This document shows positions 36,786-49,700 of a stretch of DNA of 64,000 nucleotides, one piece after another. This DNA is from Apostichopus japonicus (Eukaryota > Echinodermata > Holothuroidea > Aspidochirotida > Stichopodidae). The DNA is taken from contig NC_092566.1 in assembly GCF_037975245.1 (NCBI RefSeq), positions 560,001-624,000 of the forward strand. The letters are read 5' to 3'. A model generated the notes under the pieces. It had not been told where the DNA came from. It ran no database searches and saw only the letters and a list, made by a program, of their open reading frames with translations. Each line of letters opens with the position of its first letter. The stretch's first letter is position 1. Both the position numbers and the translations under genes were made by a program.

Positions 36786-37482
36786 TCTTGATCGAATGTA
36801 GCCAGCTTTTCATATGAGCACATTCCGCGCGGCGTACGCTCACATCGACTGTATTACGCACTTGCCATGCAACACAAACGTATGTACACAACTGCCAATA
36901 GCATACGTTATAACAGTTACAGACCGTTCAAGCAGCCGGTGATTTCTGAAGTAGGTGCTCGTCAAGTATTAAAAGCTGACCACATTCAGTATTTAGCTTC
37001 AGAGACACAGCAGACAAAAAGTAAACGCAGTTGAGTGACGAATTCGTTCCTGTTTTGTTCATCGAGCAAGATCGTTCTTGTGATTCTCACAGCTTGGGTT
37101 AGAACTGAGTGCAGGCTTATTTAAAGGAACGTATAGGCCTATGGTTGAATACCGTGTAGGTTCAAGGTTAGCTTAGGCTTCGTCTTCAGTTAGCCTAACG
37201 AGCAAAGCTAAGTCGTCAAAGCAAGCAGTCAGTGTCACTATTCACAGCATCTCTCTCTCTCTCTGTATCGTTGGAGAGGGTCTGGTCTTAAGCCACCAGT
37301 CCGGCAAGATACCAACAAGATAGCTGTGTATTTCATATTCTTTTTCAAGCGAGATTCTTACATCTCGCAGCAAAGCTGGCTCCAAACCAGAGTTGTCATC
37401 ATCAGACGTTTAACAGGAATATATGCCGAAGCTCTCGGCTGATTTTAAATCAGAGAGGATTCAAACCCAGTAGAACATCAAG
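36786..37482 (+). other. putative OGDH promoter and 5' UTR
   Basis: GC content rises compared with the upstream region. A (CT)n run lies at about 37253-37265. An in-frame TAG at 37471-37473 immediately precedes the OGDH start. The transcription start and any 5' UTR intron cannot be seen from sequence alone. Confidence 0.35.
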
Positions 37483-37728
37483 ATGTATAGCATGCACAAG
37501 TTACTCAAACATGGACTCCATTTTCACAAATCAACGTCCATGGCCATCAGGACTTCATGGTCATTAGGTCAATCTACTGGCAATGAAAAACAGACAGCTA
37601 AGACCAAAGCTGGAGTAAGAAGATATATTGCTCCTGTAGCAGCAGAACCTTTCTTGAGTGGCAACAGCTCAATTTATGTAGAGGGAATGTATGAATCATG
37701 GTTGCAGGATCCCAATAGTGTACATAAG
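37483..37728 (+). CDS. OGDH: OGDH coding exon 1 with presequence
   Basis: Eighty-two codons from ATG to NSVHK before GTGAGT, phase 0. The first 47 residues are rich in Lys, Arg, His, Ser and Thr with a single acidic residue, as expected of a matrix-targeting signal. Cleavage is likely near RRY-IAP. Confidence 0.93.
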
Positions 37729-40700
37729 GTGAGTTACTCAATGGTAAGAATTGTCTAGTTGTGCCTGTATTATTAATATTGTATTATACATTAAAGGCTA
37801 GGCTACATCAGTACTGTAGAGCCGAGATGAAGTAGGACTCAACACTTTGGATATCTATGTTATTCTGATATATATGATGAACCAACCAGAATAATAAGCA
37901 AGCATCAATATTCCAGATCGCTATACGCGCTAGTTACATTCAAACTTATGCCTTGGCCTACCTGCCGTTGTGATGACATAATACTAGTTACTACAACAAC
38001 CCCCCTTTGAAATTTGAACAGATGACCAAGTGATGAAGTGAACAAACAAACTTACAAAATCATCCACAAATTCTAACTTAAAAATATTTAACATTTAAAC
38101 ATCAATCTTCAACTGCTCGACATGGGCAACTCTCTTATCATCCTCAAATTCAATATATATAGAAATTAACTGGTGACAACTGCTGTTTTACCTTGTATGG
38201 TCCTCTTCATTTTCGGGCCAATTTAGCTGAAAAACTCCTTTTCAGATTTGATATAGGGTGACATTTCAAAAGTACATTATCCCCAACTTTAACCATAACC
38301 ATGGACCTCCCTACAATTTTATGCTACCTTATTCCTACTGTTATGTCTTGTCAGGTTTACACATGCTTTTTCTAACATTACCCTCCCCCACATCAAATGG
38401 GTTTCCTCCACCCACTCCCCCAATCCATGAATTCTTCATTGAAGGAAAAGCTCTGATGGAATAAAACCTGTTGATTCATGCTGAAAAGAATTTAGTGCAA
38501 ACATGAACTATATAATGTAGGTATCCCAACGGGTATGATTATCCCCCACAAATAATATAACATGAAAACTAGATTCCTGTTTACTCTCTCAACCCAGTTA
38601 CTGTGGGTGATATGGTGCATTGCATACACTCCTCACTCCCCAGAAGACACACAGTTCAGCCACATGTCTTCCAACCATTTACGGGTCCATTAACAGATAC
38701 TAAGGTTTAACAAGCCCCCCCCCCACCCCCAGTACAGAACACTTGATTCAAAATTACAGCTAACACTTTCTTGTCGCTCGCTTCAGTGTAAACAAAATAC
38801 TAAACTTTGAAAAATGGTTAGTCAGGACCAAAATATACACGTTGCCCTCCGAACTTGTAGGAAAGGGACCAGTCAAAGCCATGGCAACCACCTCCCATGG
38901 GTATGTGCTTGTTGTTGACTCCATAAACCCCTGTGGTTTCTTATACACTGGTTTGACAAGTGGGCAGGTCCTGCAATGCTTCATGAAGTCCTCTACATCT
39001 TTTCTGATATCCTTCGACCAATATTTGCCTCTAATTTTTGTCAGTGTCTTCTTTACACCTTTGTGTGGACAAGTTGGAATGCAAAGAAAATGAGTGATAA
39101 CATCTTGAACCAACTGTTTGGGCACAACAACCATCCTATCTCCTGTGGGCACATCCACATTACCCCATGCTGTACACAACACTGCTAACAAATCCCCTTG
39201 ATCACTGAATCACTACTTTCCAACTTGTCAAGAATTATTGATAAATTAGGACCCTATTAAAAGTTATGACTCTACTTCCTCCATTTACATATGTCTGCAT
39301 GAGGGCAGCCCCCAAACCACTCCCACTTGCATCTGCATGAATTTCTAAGGGCAACCAAAAATTTGGGACGGTCGAAGATCCTGTCACCGAAATTTCCCGT
39401 TTTAATCTTACAAAAGCTTCTTCACAATGCTCAGTTCAACTCCATGATACATCCTTTCGCTGAGTCATTCAAGGGTTTCACAATTTGCGCATAACCGTTG
39501 ACAAATTTAGCACACCAGCCACACAGTCCCAAAATCTCTCAAGTGACTTCTTATCTACAGGCCTAGGAAAGTTATGAACAGCTTCACACCATGATTACTT
39601 ACAATATACCCAAGAAACGTAACTGTGTCACACAGAAAGTGGCACTTTCATGGATTCACAGTAAGACCAGCTCTCTGAAGGCACTCTAATACATTCTTAA
39701 GGTCCTGGATATCTGTAGAGTGGACAACAATATCATCAGTATATTGGATAGATCCCATCCTCTTTCGGAGGTTTTAGAACCACATCCACCAAATTATGGA
39801 AGCTTTGGCTAGCATTCTTAAGACCAAATGGAAGTGTCTTAAATTCAAAGACTCCTTCTTTACAGACAAAGGCAGTCTTACATTGATCTTTAGGACGAAG
39901 GACAGCTTGCCAAAACCCTGATTTTAGATCAAGAGTAACAAAACTGCCATGCTACTTTCAGTGGTTCACGAAAAACTGTAAAAGCTGCTGTTCAACATGA
40001 ATTACATAGTTTTGCACAAACTGTGAACATTGAATAATTTAGTGGTACTGATATAAATTGTACATTGGGAAATTGTAGCCAGTTACAGTATTTCAGATGA
40101 AGTTAAAATGTTCACACCCTAACCCCAATCTGCAATAAATACAGAATCACAAACAAAACAGATATTGGAAATTTTGAAATTTCTAGAAAATAAACATCAA
40201 GTTTACAATTTGGTTTGCATGCAAGAAGTTTGACTTTCTGTGATATAGATGAAACTCAATGTTGTTGAATTACTCTACTATTTTGCTAAATATTTCCTGC
40301 CCAGCTGCATTCTTATTGTGTAAATCACTATGATTTGAAAAATTATTTTGACACACTATGTACAGTATAAATCCTAAAATCACAGTTAGGCCCAACTTTT
40401 ACAAGGGTTCATTTTTATTAAAATCGCACTTTTGGGAACTCACAAATGACTAAATTTGTAGCTTGGTTGACTTTATCAATCTTTTTTGGGTGCATGATGC
40501 AATGTTGTTTTTCTTTTTAACTCCAGGCATGAACATAGGGTATTTTTTAGCAGAGGGGAACTTGGTAGGGAAAGAAAGCACACAGTTAGCATTGTTTTGT
40601 ACTGACAAAGGTTTCCAGACAACTTACAAAGGTTCTTAAATAGTCAACCATGCATGTATTTGTTGACTATCATTTTACAGATATCAGGATTTTTCATTTT

Positions 40701-43700
40701 CCATAGCTGTGATGTTTATAAGCAGTTATTTGAATTGATGAGTAGGTTCATCATGCAGTCTTTACGATGTATAAGGCAAAGTGATGGCAAACATATATAC
40801 AAAAGTTTGGTGTGATCCTGTTTGATTAAAAAGTCTTTATGTTGAAATTTGTCCATATTGGCTAACAAAAGACTTGTACAGTAGGGTTGTCCTTTGACCC
40901 TGTAGAGCAGGGTTGTACTTTGTCCCTCTATGCAATATTATTTCTTACAAACGATGATGGCTAAGAGGTGGCAAATGCTGCACATGATTCAGCCAGCTAG
41001 CACTGGTTATGTTGTGATTCTTTTAACTAGAAAAGGACCTGCAGATTTCATAAATGCTTAAAACAATAACTTTCTCCTTGAAACATTAATATGCTAACAT
41101 AGATTGCTATATCTTTATCAACCCAAAAAATATGCAAATATTTGATAGGTGGTGGATAGCCAGGTTACGACAAAGTTCCATTAAGGTTTTCACTCATTCC
41201 AAAAAAGTCCCATCCCTACTCTTCCCTGCCCTTGGGTACATCAAGCAATGTATGCATTGAAGTAATTAGTTGATGTTGTCCTTGAGTCCAATTTAATACA
41301 TCTGGACAAATTTAACACATAAATCTCTTTCTGCATTTCCTTTGATTGTAAAATGTAATCCTTGCCTATGTAAAATTTTACAAATACTACGCATAGTATT
41401 CTATTTCTGAAATGTGATGAAAACAAAATGTTAGACGCCTACTATGGTAGTGCTAACAGAGCCTCCATTTCTGTATACATAGTCTGTTTACTACTGCCTC
41501 CCACACAGTACATATGTGTGTGTGTAGACTATAGTGACTGGTGCCCTTCAGTTATCATTGACCAATAACACACACTACTTGGCACACACAATAGGCTCGA
41601 TTTCATCACTCTTTTCATTAGCCAATCAGGAGCTAGTATTTGTGGGTGTGTTGGAGGTGTGTTATACCAATTTACTTCCTTTACAGAATTTGCCCTTGAT
41701 AGTATTCTGTGTTGTTGTCATGGGTGGATACAGTAGGACAGTTGTTAAGTGTTGTTAAAGGGTTGGGTAGTTTGGCAAACATCAACAGTTCTATTTGCCA
41801 AAGTTCATTGGATTTCAAATAAGATGATGAACAGTTTTTCCATTGCCAGGATTTTGTTATGGCATAAATCTTTGGATAGAGTTTTTTGTTATTCAAGACA
41901 CTTCCAAAGCTTACCAAAATGATAAACACAATTCACATGAATATTAATTTAAAGAAAGAAGAAAAAACTGCAATATGAACTAGAAAATGCTTACCATAGT
42001 GATAACTGCTGAAAAGGTTTTAGATAACAAAGTAAAACAATGAAGAATGATGGTGATGATCACAACACATTGAAGTTCATAACAATCAGCTTATTCTTGG
42101 TTCCGGGTAATTCATAAGCAGCTTTTTTGATAATTTTGTCAAGTGTTTGATACTGGAATCCCAGACATTAAAATTAAATTAACATACATTGTTTTCATTT
42201 CAAATACTGAAGAAAAACACAATTACGATCTGATATATAGAGTCAGAATGACAAAATGTTTACAATCAAATCTAATCATTATAACTCCCTAATTAACTTC
42301 CTAACTAACTCCCTAATTAACTTCTATTTGGTGCAGAAATCAACTGACATTACTTTAGCTAGTATGTTTGCACAATTTCGTCAGTAAGTTAAGTATGTGA
42401 GGTTCATAACATGTTGATTTAACGCCCAACCTGCTTAACCCATCCAGTTTCTAGCTAATCTTCTGGCCAAGTATTAGCCAGTATCTACTGGCCAGAGATG
42501 ATGAGTATCAGTGCTAAAGATGACGAAGCAGCAGAATTATCTCAAAGTTCAATAACTAGTTATTTCTGTTAAAGTGCAACAACATCAATTTTATTCTCTG
42601 TCCCTGTATTATCATGCTTTGTTTGAAATAACCAAAACAAAATTCTTTGTCTGGAATCAATATGTATTGTTACTTTTAAACATGGTGTTTCCCTTTTTTT
42701 TTTCAAAGGCAAATTTCACATTTAGTGGCCATGTATGGCATTATTATGGTGGCTGGTTCCAACAATAGGGTCTCGATACACAATTACACAATCATCCAGT
42801 ATCTTTGAACAGTGATTGCTATATTTGGGTATATTGTACTGCTTTGTGATTGTAACCTACGTCAGTCTCAGTGCTGTCTACGTCACAGCTCTTGCCTTGT
42901 CATCACACAGCTAGTTTACTATCTATTAACCTAACAAAGAGAATCAGGTGTTCCAGGTCTAACATCACAATCTTTAATCCACACTGTGGCTAGTTACCAT
43001 GAAAGCCATTCAAACCACAACTGTTGTTGTCATGCTAAATTGGCATGTTTTGGCTTTTGGGTTAGTATTGCGTCAGCTGAGGTTTGCTGTGATTCTGAAA
43101 TCCCCAAAATAGTTTTGACTTTGTTGCTTATATTTCAAGAACACAGGTTTTCCTTTGTCATTATATCGTAGAAAACATTTGAGTTTACTAGAGTACTATG
43201 CAGATCAAATTTTGAAATGTAAGCTATAGTATTAGTCATTGTTGGACCATTGCATTGTAAATACAAACCTTGTACCAATGGTGATCTAAATTTCCCTGAG
43301 GGATGTTCTCTATTTGTTTTTAGTGATCTAATTTGAAGTTCAGTGCAACAAAATATATCAAAAAATGTGAGAGAAAATCACCCATGTCCAACTGGTGTAG
43401 AACCGATGGAAATAAGCAAACTATTGAAACTGGTTAGCATTAGTTAGAGGCTTGAGAACCCTGTTAATAAATGCAAGGCTGAGAAGGCAAACAAACCAAG
43501 AGTGTTAGTTAACTAGATTAAGAACAAGCATGATGGTGGGAGGGGGGTGATAATCTTGCATATAATGTGTTCTTTTTGTAAACAATTTTAAATTTCCAAA
43601 TTCAAAGCAAAATTTTGTTATCAATTTTACCAAAACTCTGACTTTTATTGTGCTTTTCCTTTTTCAACAGTCATGGGACATATTCTTCAAAAATGCTGAA

Positions 43701-46700
43701 AACGGTGCTGCTCCAGGTACTGCTTACTCCCCCCCTCCCCCCGTGGAGGCTGGTTATCCATCCCCTGCCGCATCTAGTGCTGCCATACCAGCCTCACAGG
43801 TCATACAGGATGTCAGTGCTAAGACCCTGGACAGGAAGGTTATTGAGGACCACCTCTCAGTGCAAGCCATTATAAGGTCCTATCAGGTGAGTTGGTTCCG
43901 CATTGGACCGCACCTCGGCTGACAGACAAAGAGAACTTTGGTTTTAACTTCATTCATTAACATAGTCTCACATCTCAACTACTTACTCTTGGAACACTAA
44001 ATACTGGTCATTCATAGTACAGGTAAGGTTGAACTTGCAAACAATCCAGCTCCATTTACTTTTAGAAGCTACTTAGCTCTCCTTCACTGACTGGGAATCC
44101 TGGAACATGGAGACCAAATCTCTTCAGCAGAACTAAATGGTTTGTCTTAAATTACCTCTGTCATAAGGTACTGGAAGCATCAGAGTGTTAGCCATCTGCA
44201 TATTATTCCATGCAGTTTGCATTACTGTCAGACAGTATGCAATTAACCTGCAATGGGTACAGTAGGTTTTAAATATGATTAATAGAGACCCAAAAGGATG
44301 CTCCTGCTGGTTGTGCATTTAATAATCTGTGTCTGAGTAATAAATTAGTTCAAGGTTGGAATGATTTCTTATAACCCTGATGTTTTAGGGTGGCTTAAGA
44401 TGGAGGAGGTGGGGAGGGGGGTGGCTTGGTGATTCCAGTGAGGTGAAGTGTGTGGGTATCAGATCTGTGTAGAACTATTCGGTTGTCTTAGGATTCAGAA
44501 TATCTTGAAGCAATAGTATGGCAGGGACCTTCTTGGACATTGATAGTAATACAACTGCTGTTACTACTAGTACTGTATGTGAGCCACTCAGTAATGAGGA
44601 ACACACTTCACTATGTTGTTATAAGGTTTTCTCAGTAGGTAAGTTTTAAGCTTATTTTTATATCCGTCTATGAGCACAACAAGATCCAGGGTTATTAGTC
44701 CCATTGTTTTGGAGTAGGTTTTTGATAATGCTATGTCTAATTTCTGATCGCTATCAGTTGCTGGTACTGCATCCATCAATTTACTGATACTGCTGATTTG
44801 CCATTCACAATAATGCATGCTGCAATTTTGAGGGTTTTATATTGTGGTTAATTGAACAAAAATGGATAATGGATGGTATCAAAATACATAGGTGACTTTA
44901 TTGCCACATTCATAGTTTTCTATGAGAGAATACTGTAGTAGGTCCTGACTATAATAATACACTTAAGTTGTGATTCAAGTTGCAAGTACAATTAGCAGAG
45001 AAGTAAGGCCTGGGTGTAAGAGTGGGCGGGGGTGGGGGGGTGGGATATCGTGGGAATGTATTTAGGACTGGTCCTAGTCCAACATCTTCAACCTAATCTA
45101 TTCATGCATCTCTCTGGTTTCCTGCCATGCTACCACACACTCTTTCGGTGTAGCATCTGAAAGATCTTAAAATATAGTAGTTCTCTTGGTGGTGGTGGTA
45201 GGGAGGAAGGTACTTGGTATGATAAGAGGTACCATGTATTGTTTTGGAACTTTTGGTTGGATAGAGTGCATGACAGTAAGTGAAGACAGGTAAGTTCTTC
45301 TGTCCAAAATTATCTTGCGATTCATTTATAGGGATAATCATATTATGATCAAAGGTTGGTGCAAGATATTGTTTTGTTGGTTGGTTAACAAATTCAGTTT
45401 ATATTCCTTGTTAAGCTGTACCTTGGTGAGAGCCTAAAGGATGGTATCCCCTGAACTCTGATGCTACTATCTTATCACACAGCAAACATGTATGCACTAG
45501 CTCTTGTTATGACTCAGATTCACCAGACATTTGAAGGGAAGAGAGGCTCTTTTCTGGGTTTATTCATTACAAAGTGAAAGTGTTTAGCCTGTTCATGTGC
45601 TCAGTTTTCAGTGATATCTTAATTTATGAGTTTTACTGCCAGCACGGAGGACATTTCCTCACAGAGACTTATCCTTTCGGAGGCTTGGTCTAGTCTACTT
45701 GCTAAGTTTGTAGACGGTATTCATTGATGGCATTCTAAATTATTATTTTTTTCTTAGCTCCGAGGACATTTTCTTGCCAAGACTGATCCTCTTGGTATGG
45801 ATTCATCTGCTGAACCGACTCATCGATTTGTACGGCAGTTAGAAAGTTATCATTTGGGTAAAAGCCTCAAAGTTATTCATTTACTCTTTTGCTGAGAGGA
45901 AATGAGGAGGCATGGTCAGCTCTGTAGGCAAGGAAATGAGAAACGAAGAATTAATTTAGTATTTATTAGTGTCCTAAAGGAACTTGTTTCCTTCTTATAT
46001 GGCTTTCATATAAAAATTATGAACAGCACTAAATGATCCATGATGATATTATCATAAATCTGTTGTATGTGTACATTGTTATCGGACTCAATGGTAAGGG
46101 CTGAAGATTAAGCAGGACTATTTATAACATGTATTCAGTTTGTTCATTCTATTGTTTTGTTTTTGTAAGGGGTGGGGGCGGGTGAGGGGGATAGAAGGGA
46201 GATTTGATATACTATAGTTACTTACAACAAGGAGTAAGTTTTCATCTGAGTTCTGTGACATAAGAGTAATGGTTTGGTTGGATCTTAAGTTATTGTGACA
46301 ATCATAGATAAATCAGGGGTTTATGATAAGTAGATGCTCTGTACACAAAGTATTGTGTACAAATACGTGATTACACTGTAATGTACATAATATGCATCCA
46401 CCTGTGGCCCCACTTAGATGCATAAATGGGTAGATGAACAACAGATTGATTGCATTTCTTGAGAGTTTTATTTAATTTGCTAGCATAAATAACCAGCAGA
46501 CAGTAGCTGTGGTAAATATAGCAGCAGAATGACACAACAATATCAAATGGAGAAAAACTAGGCAAATGTATCACTAGTATAAACATTTAACAATACTGTT
46601 GGTATCTATGTATGTACATGATAGGAATATATACAGTTAACAGTATGCATGTATGTACATTATAGGAAGATATACAGTTAACAGTACTGTATATGTGTAC

Positions 46701-49700
46701 ATTATAGGAAGATATACAGTTAACAGTATGCATGTATGTACATTATAGGAAGATATACAGTTAACAGTACTGTATATGTACATTATAGGAAGATATACAG
46801 TTAACAGTATGCATGTATGTACATTATAGGAAGATATACAGTTAACAGTACTGTATATGTACATTATAGGAAGATATACAGTTAACAGTATGCATGTATG
46901 TACATTATAGGAAGATATACAGTTAACAGTACTGTATATGTGTACATTATAGGAATATATACAGTTAACAGTACTGTATATATGTACATTATATGAATAT
47001 ATATTGTTTACAGTATTGTAAGTACATTATTGGAATATGTTTACAGTATTGTAAGTACATTATAGGAATATAGCTAACAGAACTTACTGTGTATCAAATC
47101 TTTAAACTTGCTTGCTCTGCAAAATAAAAGTGACTTGCATATATGAGCATTGTTAGTACTAGTGTTTCCTACTTGGTTATTTTCATTTTTTTGGGTAAAA
47201 AAAAAGCTTAACAATAAGGATGGGCTTAACAGTGGAAAGAGGGATAAATCTAACCAAAGTGAATACATGAGGTGTCATTATTTCTTGGTACTGTGTACAA
47301 CTACTATATCTGGAATCACCTCCGTACCATGTACAGGTACAGCTACAATATGTGATGGACAACTTGACCTTGGTACTGGAATATGTACAGCTACTTAGTG
47401 TAGCTTCACCCTGGTACCGTGTATAGCTACTGCTTTAGCATCACATCTGTACCAGTACAGCTATAATATGTGATGGACAGCATCACCTTGGTACTGCAGT
47501 ATGTACAGCTACCTAGTGTAGCTTCACCCTGGTACTGTGTATAACTACTGCTTTAGCATCACCTTCCTGCTTGCAGGAGGATCTAATATACATACATACA
47601 TGTACAGCTACAATATGTGATGTACAGCATCACCTTGGTACTGCAGTATGTACAGCTACTTACTCTAGGTGCACCTTTGTAGTATACATGTACAACAGCA
47701 GCATTTCATTAACATGTACAACTGTATGCTGTAGCATTGCCTACATACAGCTACTTAATGTGGGCTATCAGTATTAGAATTTAAAACTGAAAGAGACCTA
47801 CAACTATAAATAACACAGTTCTACTTAAGAATATGGACTTTATCAGATCTTATCAGTGTTTGTATGCAAATTAAAGGCAAAGTTTTTCGACCTGTCAATG
47901 ATTGAGGTCTAGATTTGCTTATAAATGTGTCAGAGTTTGTATTGTTGTTGAATGATTGTACACAAGAGAGTAGGGCAGAATTGTAGCAACTTTATAATGT
48001 TATTTACGAACAAAACACACAATAACTACAGGATCAAGGCCATTGACTGGTGGAATCTCATTAGAGTTGATAAGAGTCATCTATCTTTCATGATAATTGT
48101 ATCATACAAAGTTTACTCAGTATAAGACAATAGAGCTATGTTTAGCATTAACTCACACAGTCTAAATTTGTATACATTAAATCTGTGTTAAGTTCTTGAG
48201 TACTGTATTTATAATTAAGAAATGTGGCTACGTATTTGATTTAATGATTACTAAATATATCTTGTAGGAGAACCTTTGTGACTAAACCTTTGTGACTAAA
48301 CAAGTAGACCATCTTGTCTGTAAAGATCAAATTAGGATTGACTTCTGACTATTTGATATAAGTACTGATCCCTATAGCAGTATGTGTGTTCACCATTGAA
48401 GTCCAAGGTAATACCAAAGTTCAGATCATTAAGGATTAAAAATATCTGCTCTCGTTATGATCTGCTAGGAAGCTGATTCCTTGCCTAATATGACTAGTGG
48501 GAAAGGAAGGAGAAAGGGAGGGAGTGAGTCTTGGAATGCTCACTTTATTATATACACCTTACCAAGTAGGGGATTATATTCCTTGTCTACTTTAGACTAC
48601 CATCACAGTGAAATTGTACAAATGAGAGAGGGCTGTGTATTGAACATGATAGACAATAGCAGTTACTATCAGGATAATACAGGAAAGAATATCACAATTT
48701 GTTCCAGAGATAAGTCCTGTGTTGTTGATTCAATTGATCTCATAGCAAAGGCAGAACTGAGAGAATTAATATATTTCACTTAAGGGATTGTCAGTGCTGG
48801 TTTCAGTTATGCACAGCAAGACCTCAGTCAGGTTCCAGGTCCACATAGCAACATTGAATTACAAGTAGTAGTAAACTTCCTGTCAACTAGTGTTAAATGT
48901 CTGTATGTAGATCTCAATAACATGTAGACATTATCATGTACATGTTTGTATGTTTGCTGTGTGAGCTCTATTCACGTTTTCTTTCACTGTAATAACTACA
49001 TATTGTGAAAGGCATTAATGTACACCCGCATATCCAGGGTTACGGACATGTATCCTACAAGGTGACATTGACATCCTTCTCTAGATACTCTTTATAATAA
49101 ACTTGTGTAGAAAAGTCAACTGAGTGGGAAACTTGTATTTATAAATAATCTTCTTAGGCAGTCATGCACTCTGCGTTCATTTTATAGTGTGTGTGTGTGT
49201 GTGTGTGTCAGTTAGTGCTGATGTGTTGTACACTATTTGTACCAAATCTTAACAACGTACTATAAGCTCATTAAGGATGTGAGTTGGTACTGTTACATAA
49301 GAAGTCCTATATCTGATTAGTTGAATGAGATTAACTGCAGCTAGTTAGAGATCCCCCTGATAAAATGTTAATCTGTAAGTGTATTAAGTGTGAGGTATGT
49401 TTACACAGCATTCCCATTCTGTGGCTCATTTATTTGAATACTTTTTCATATCAATGCTTGGAAAGTGAGGAGAATAATAAAGAATGAGTAGTAATTAGTG
49501 AATCTGTAATGAGATATGACGTCAGTCAAGGTAGAAAATGAGCTGCTGTTCAAATCTTATTACTCACAGTCAAGACACAAAATTGGTATCACATCTCATA
49601 TTCTGTTTCATGGACAAACCTTTACTCAAGCAAAATAAATGTCTTTCATTGCCCAAATAGCCCTGCCGGCTGTTGTACACCACCAGAGCCTGTTGTAAGT

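Noticed and set aside
48031-48090. CAAGGCCAT after an AG, resembling the start of exon 3b
   Set aside because: A stop follows at once and the similarity ends after about 11 bases. Probably chance.
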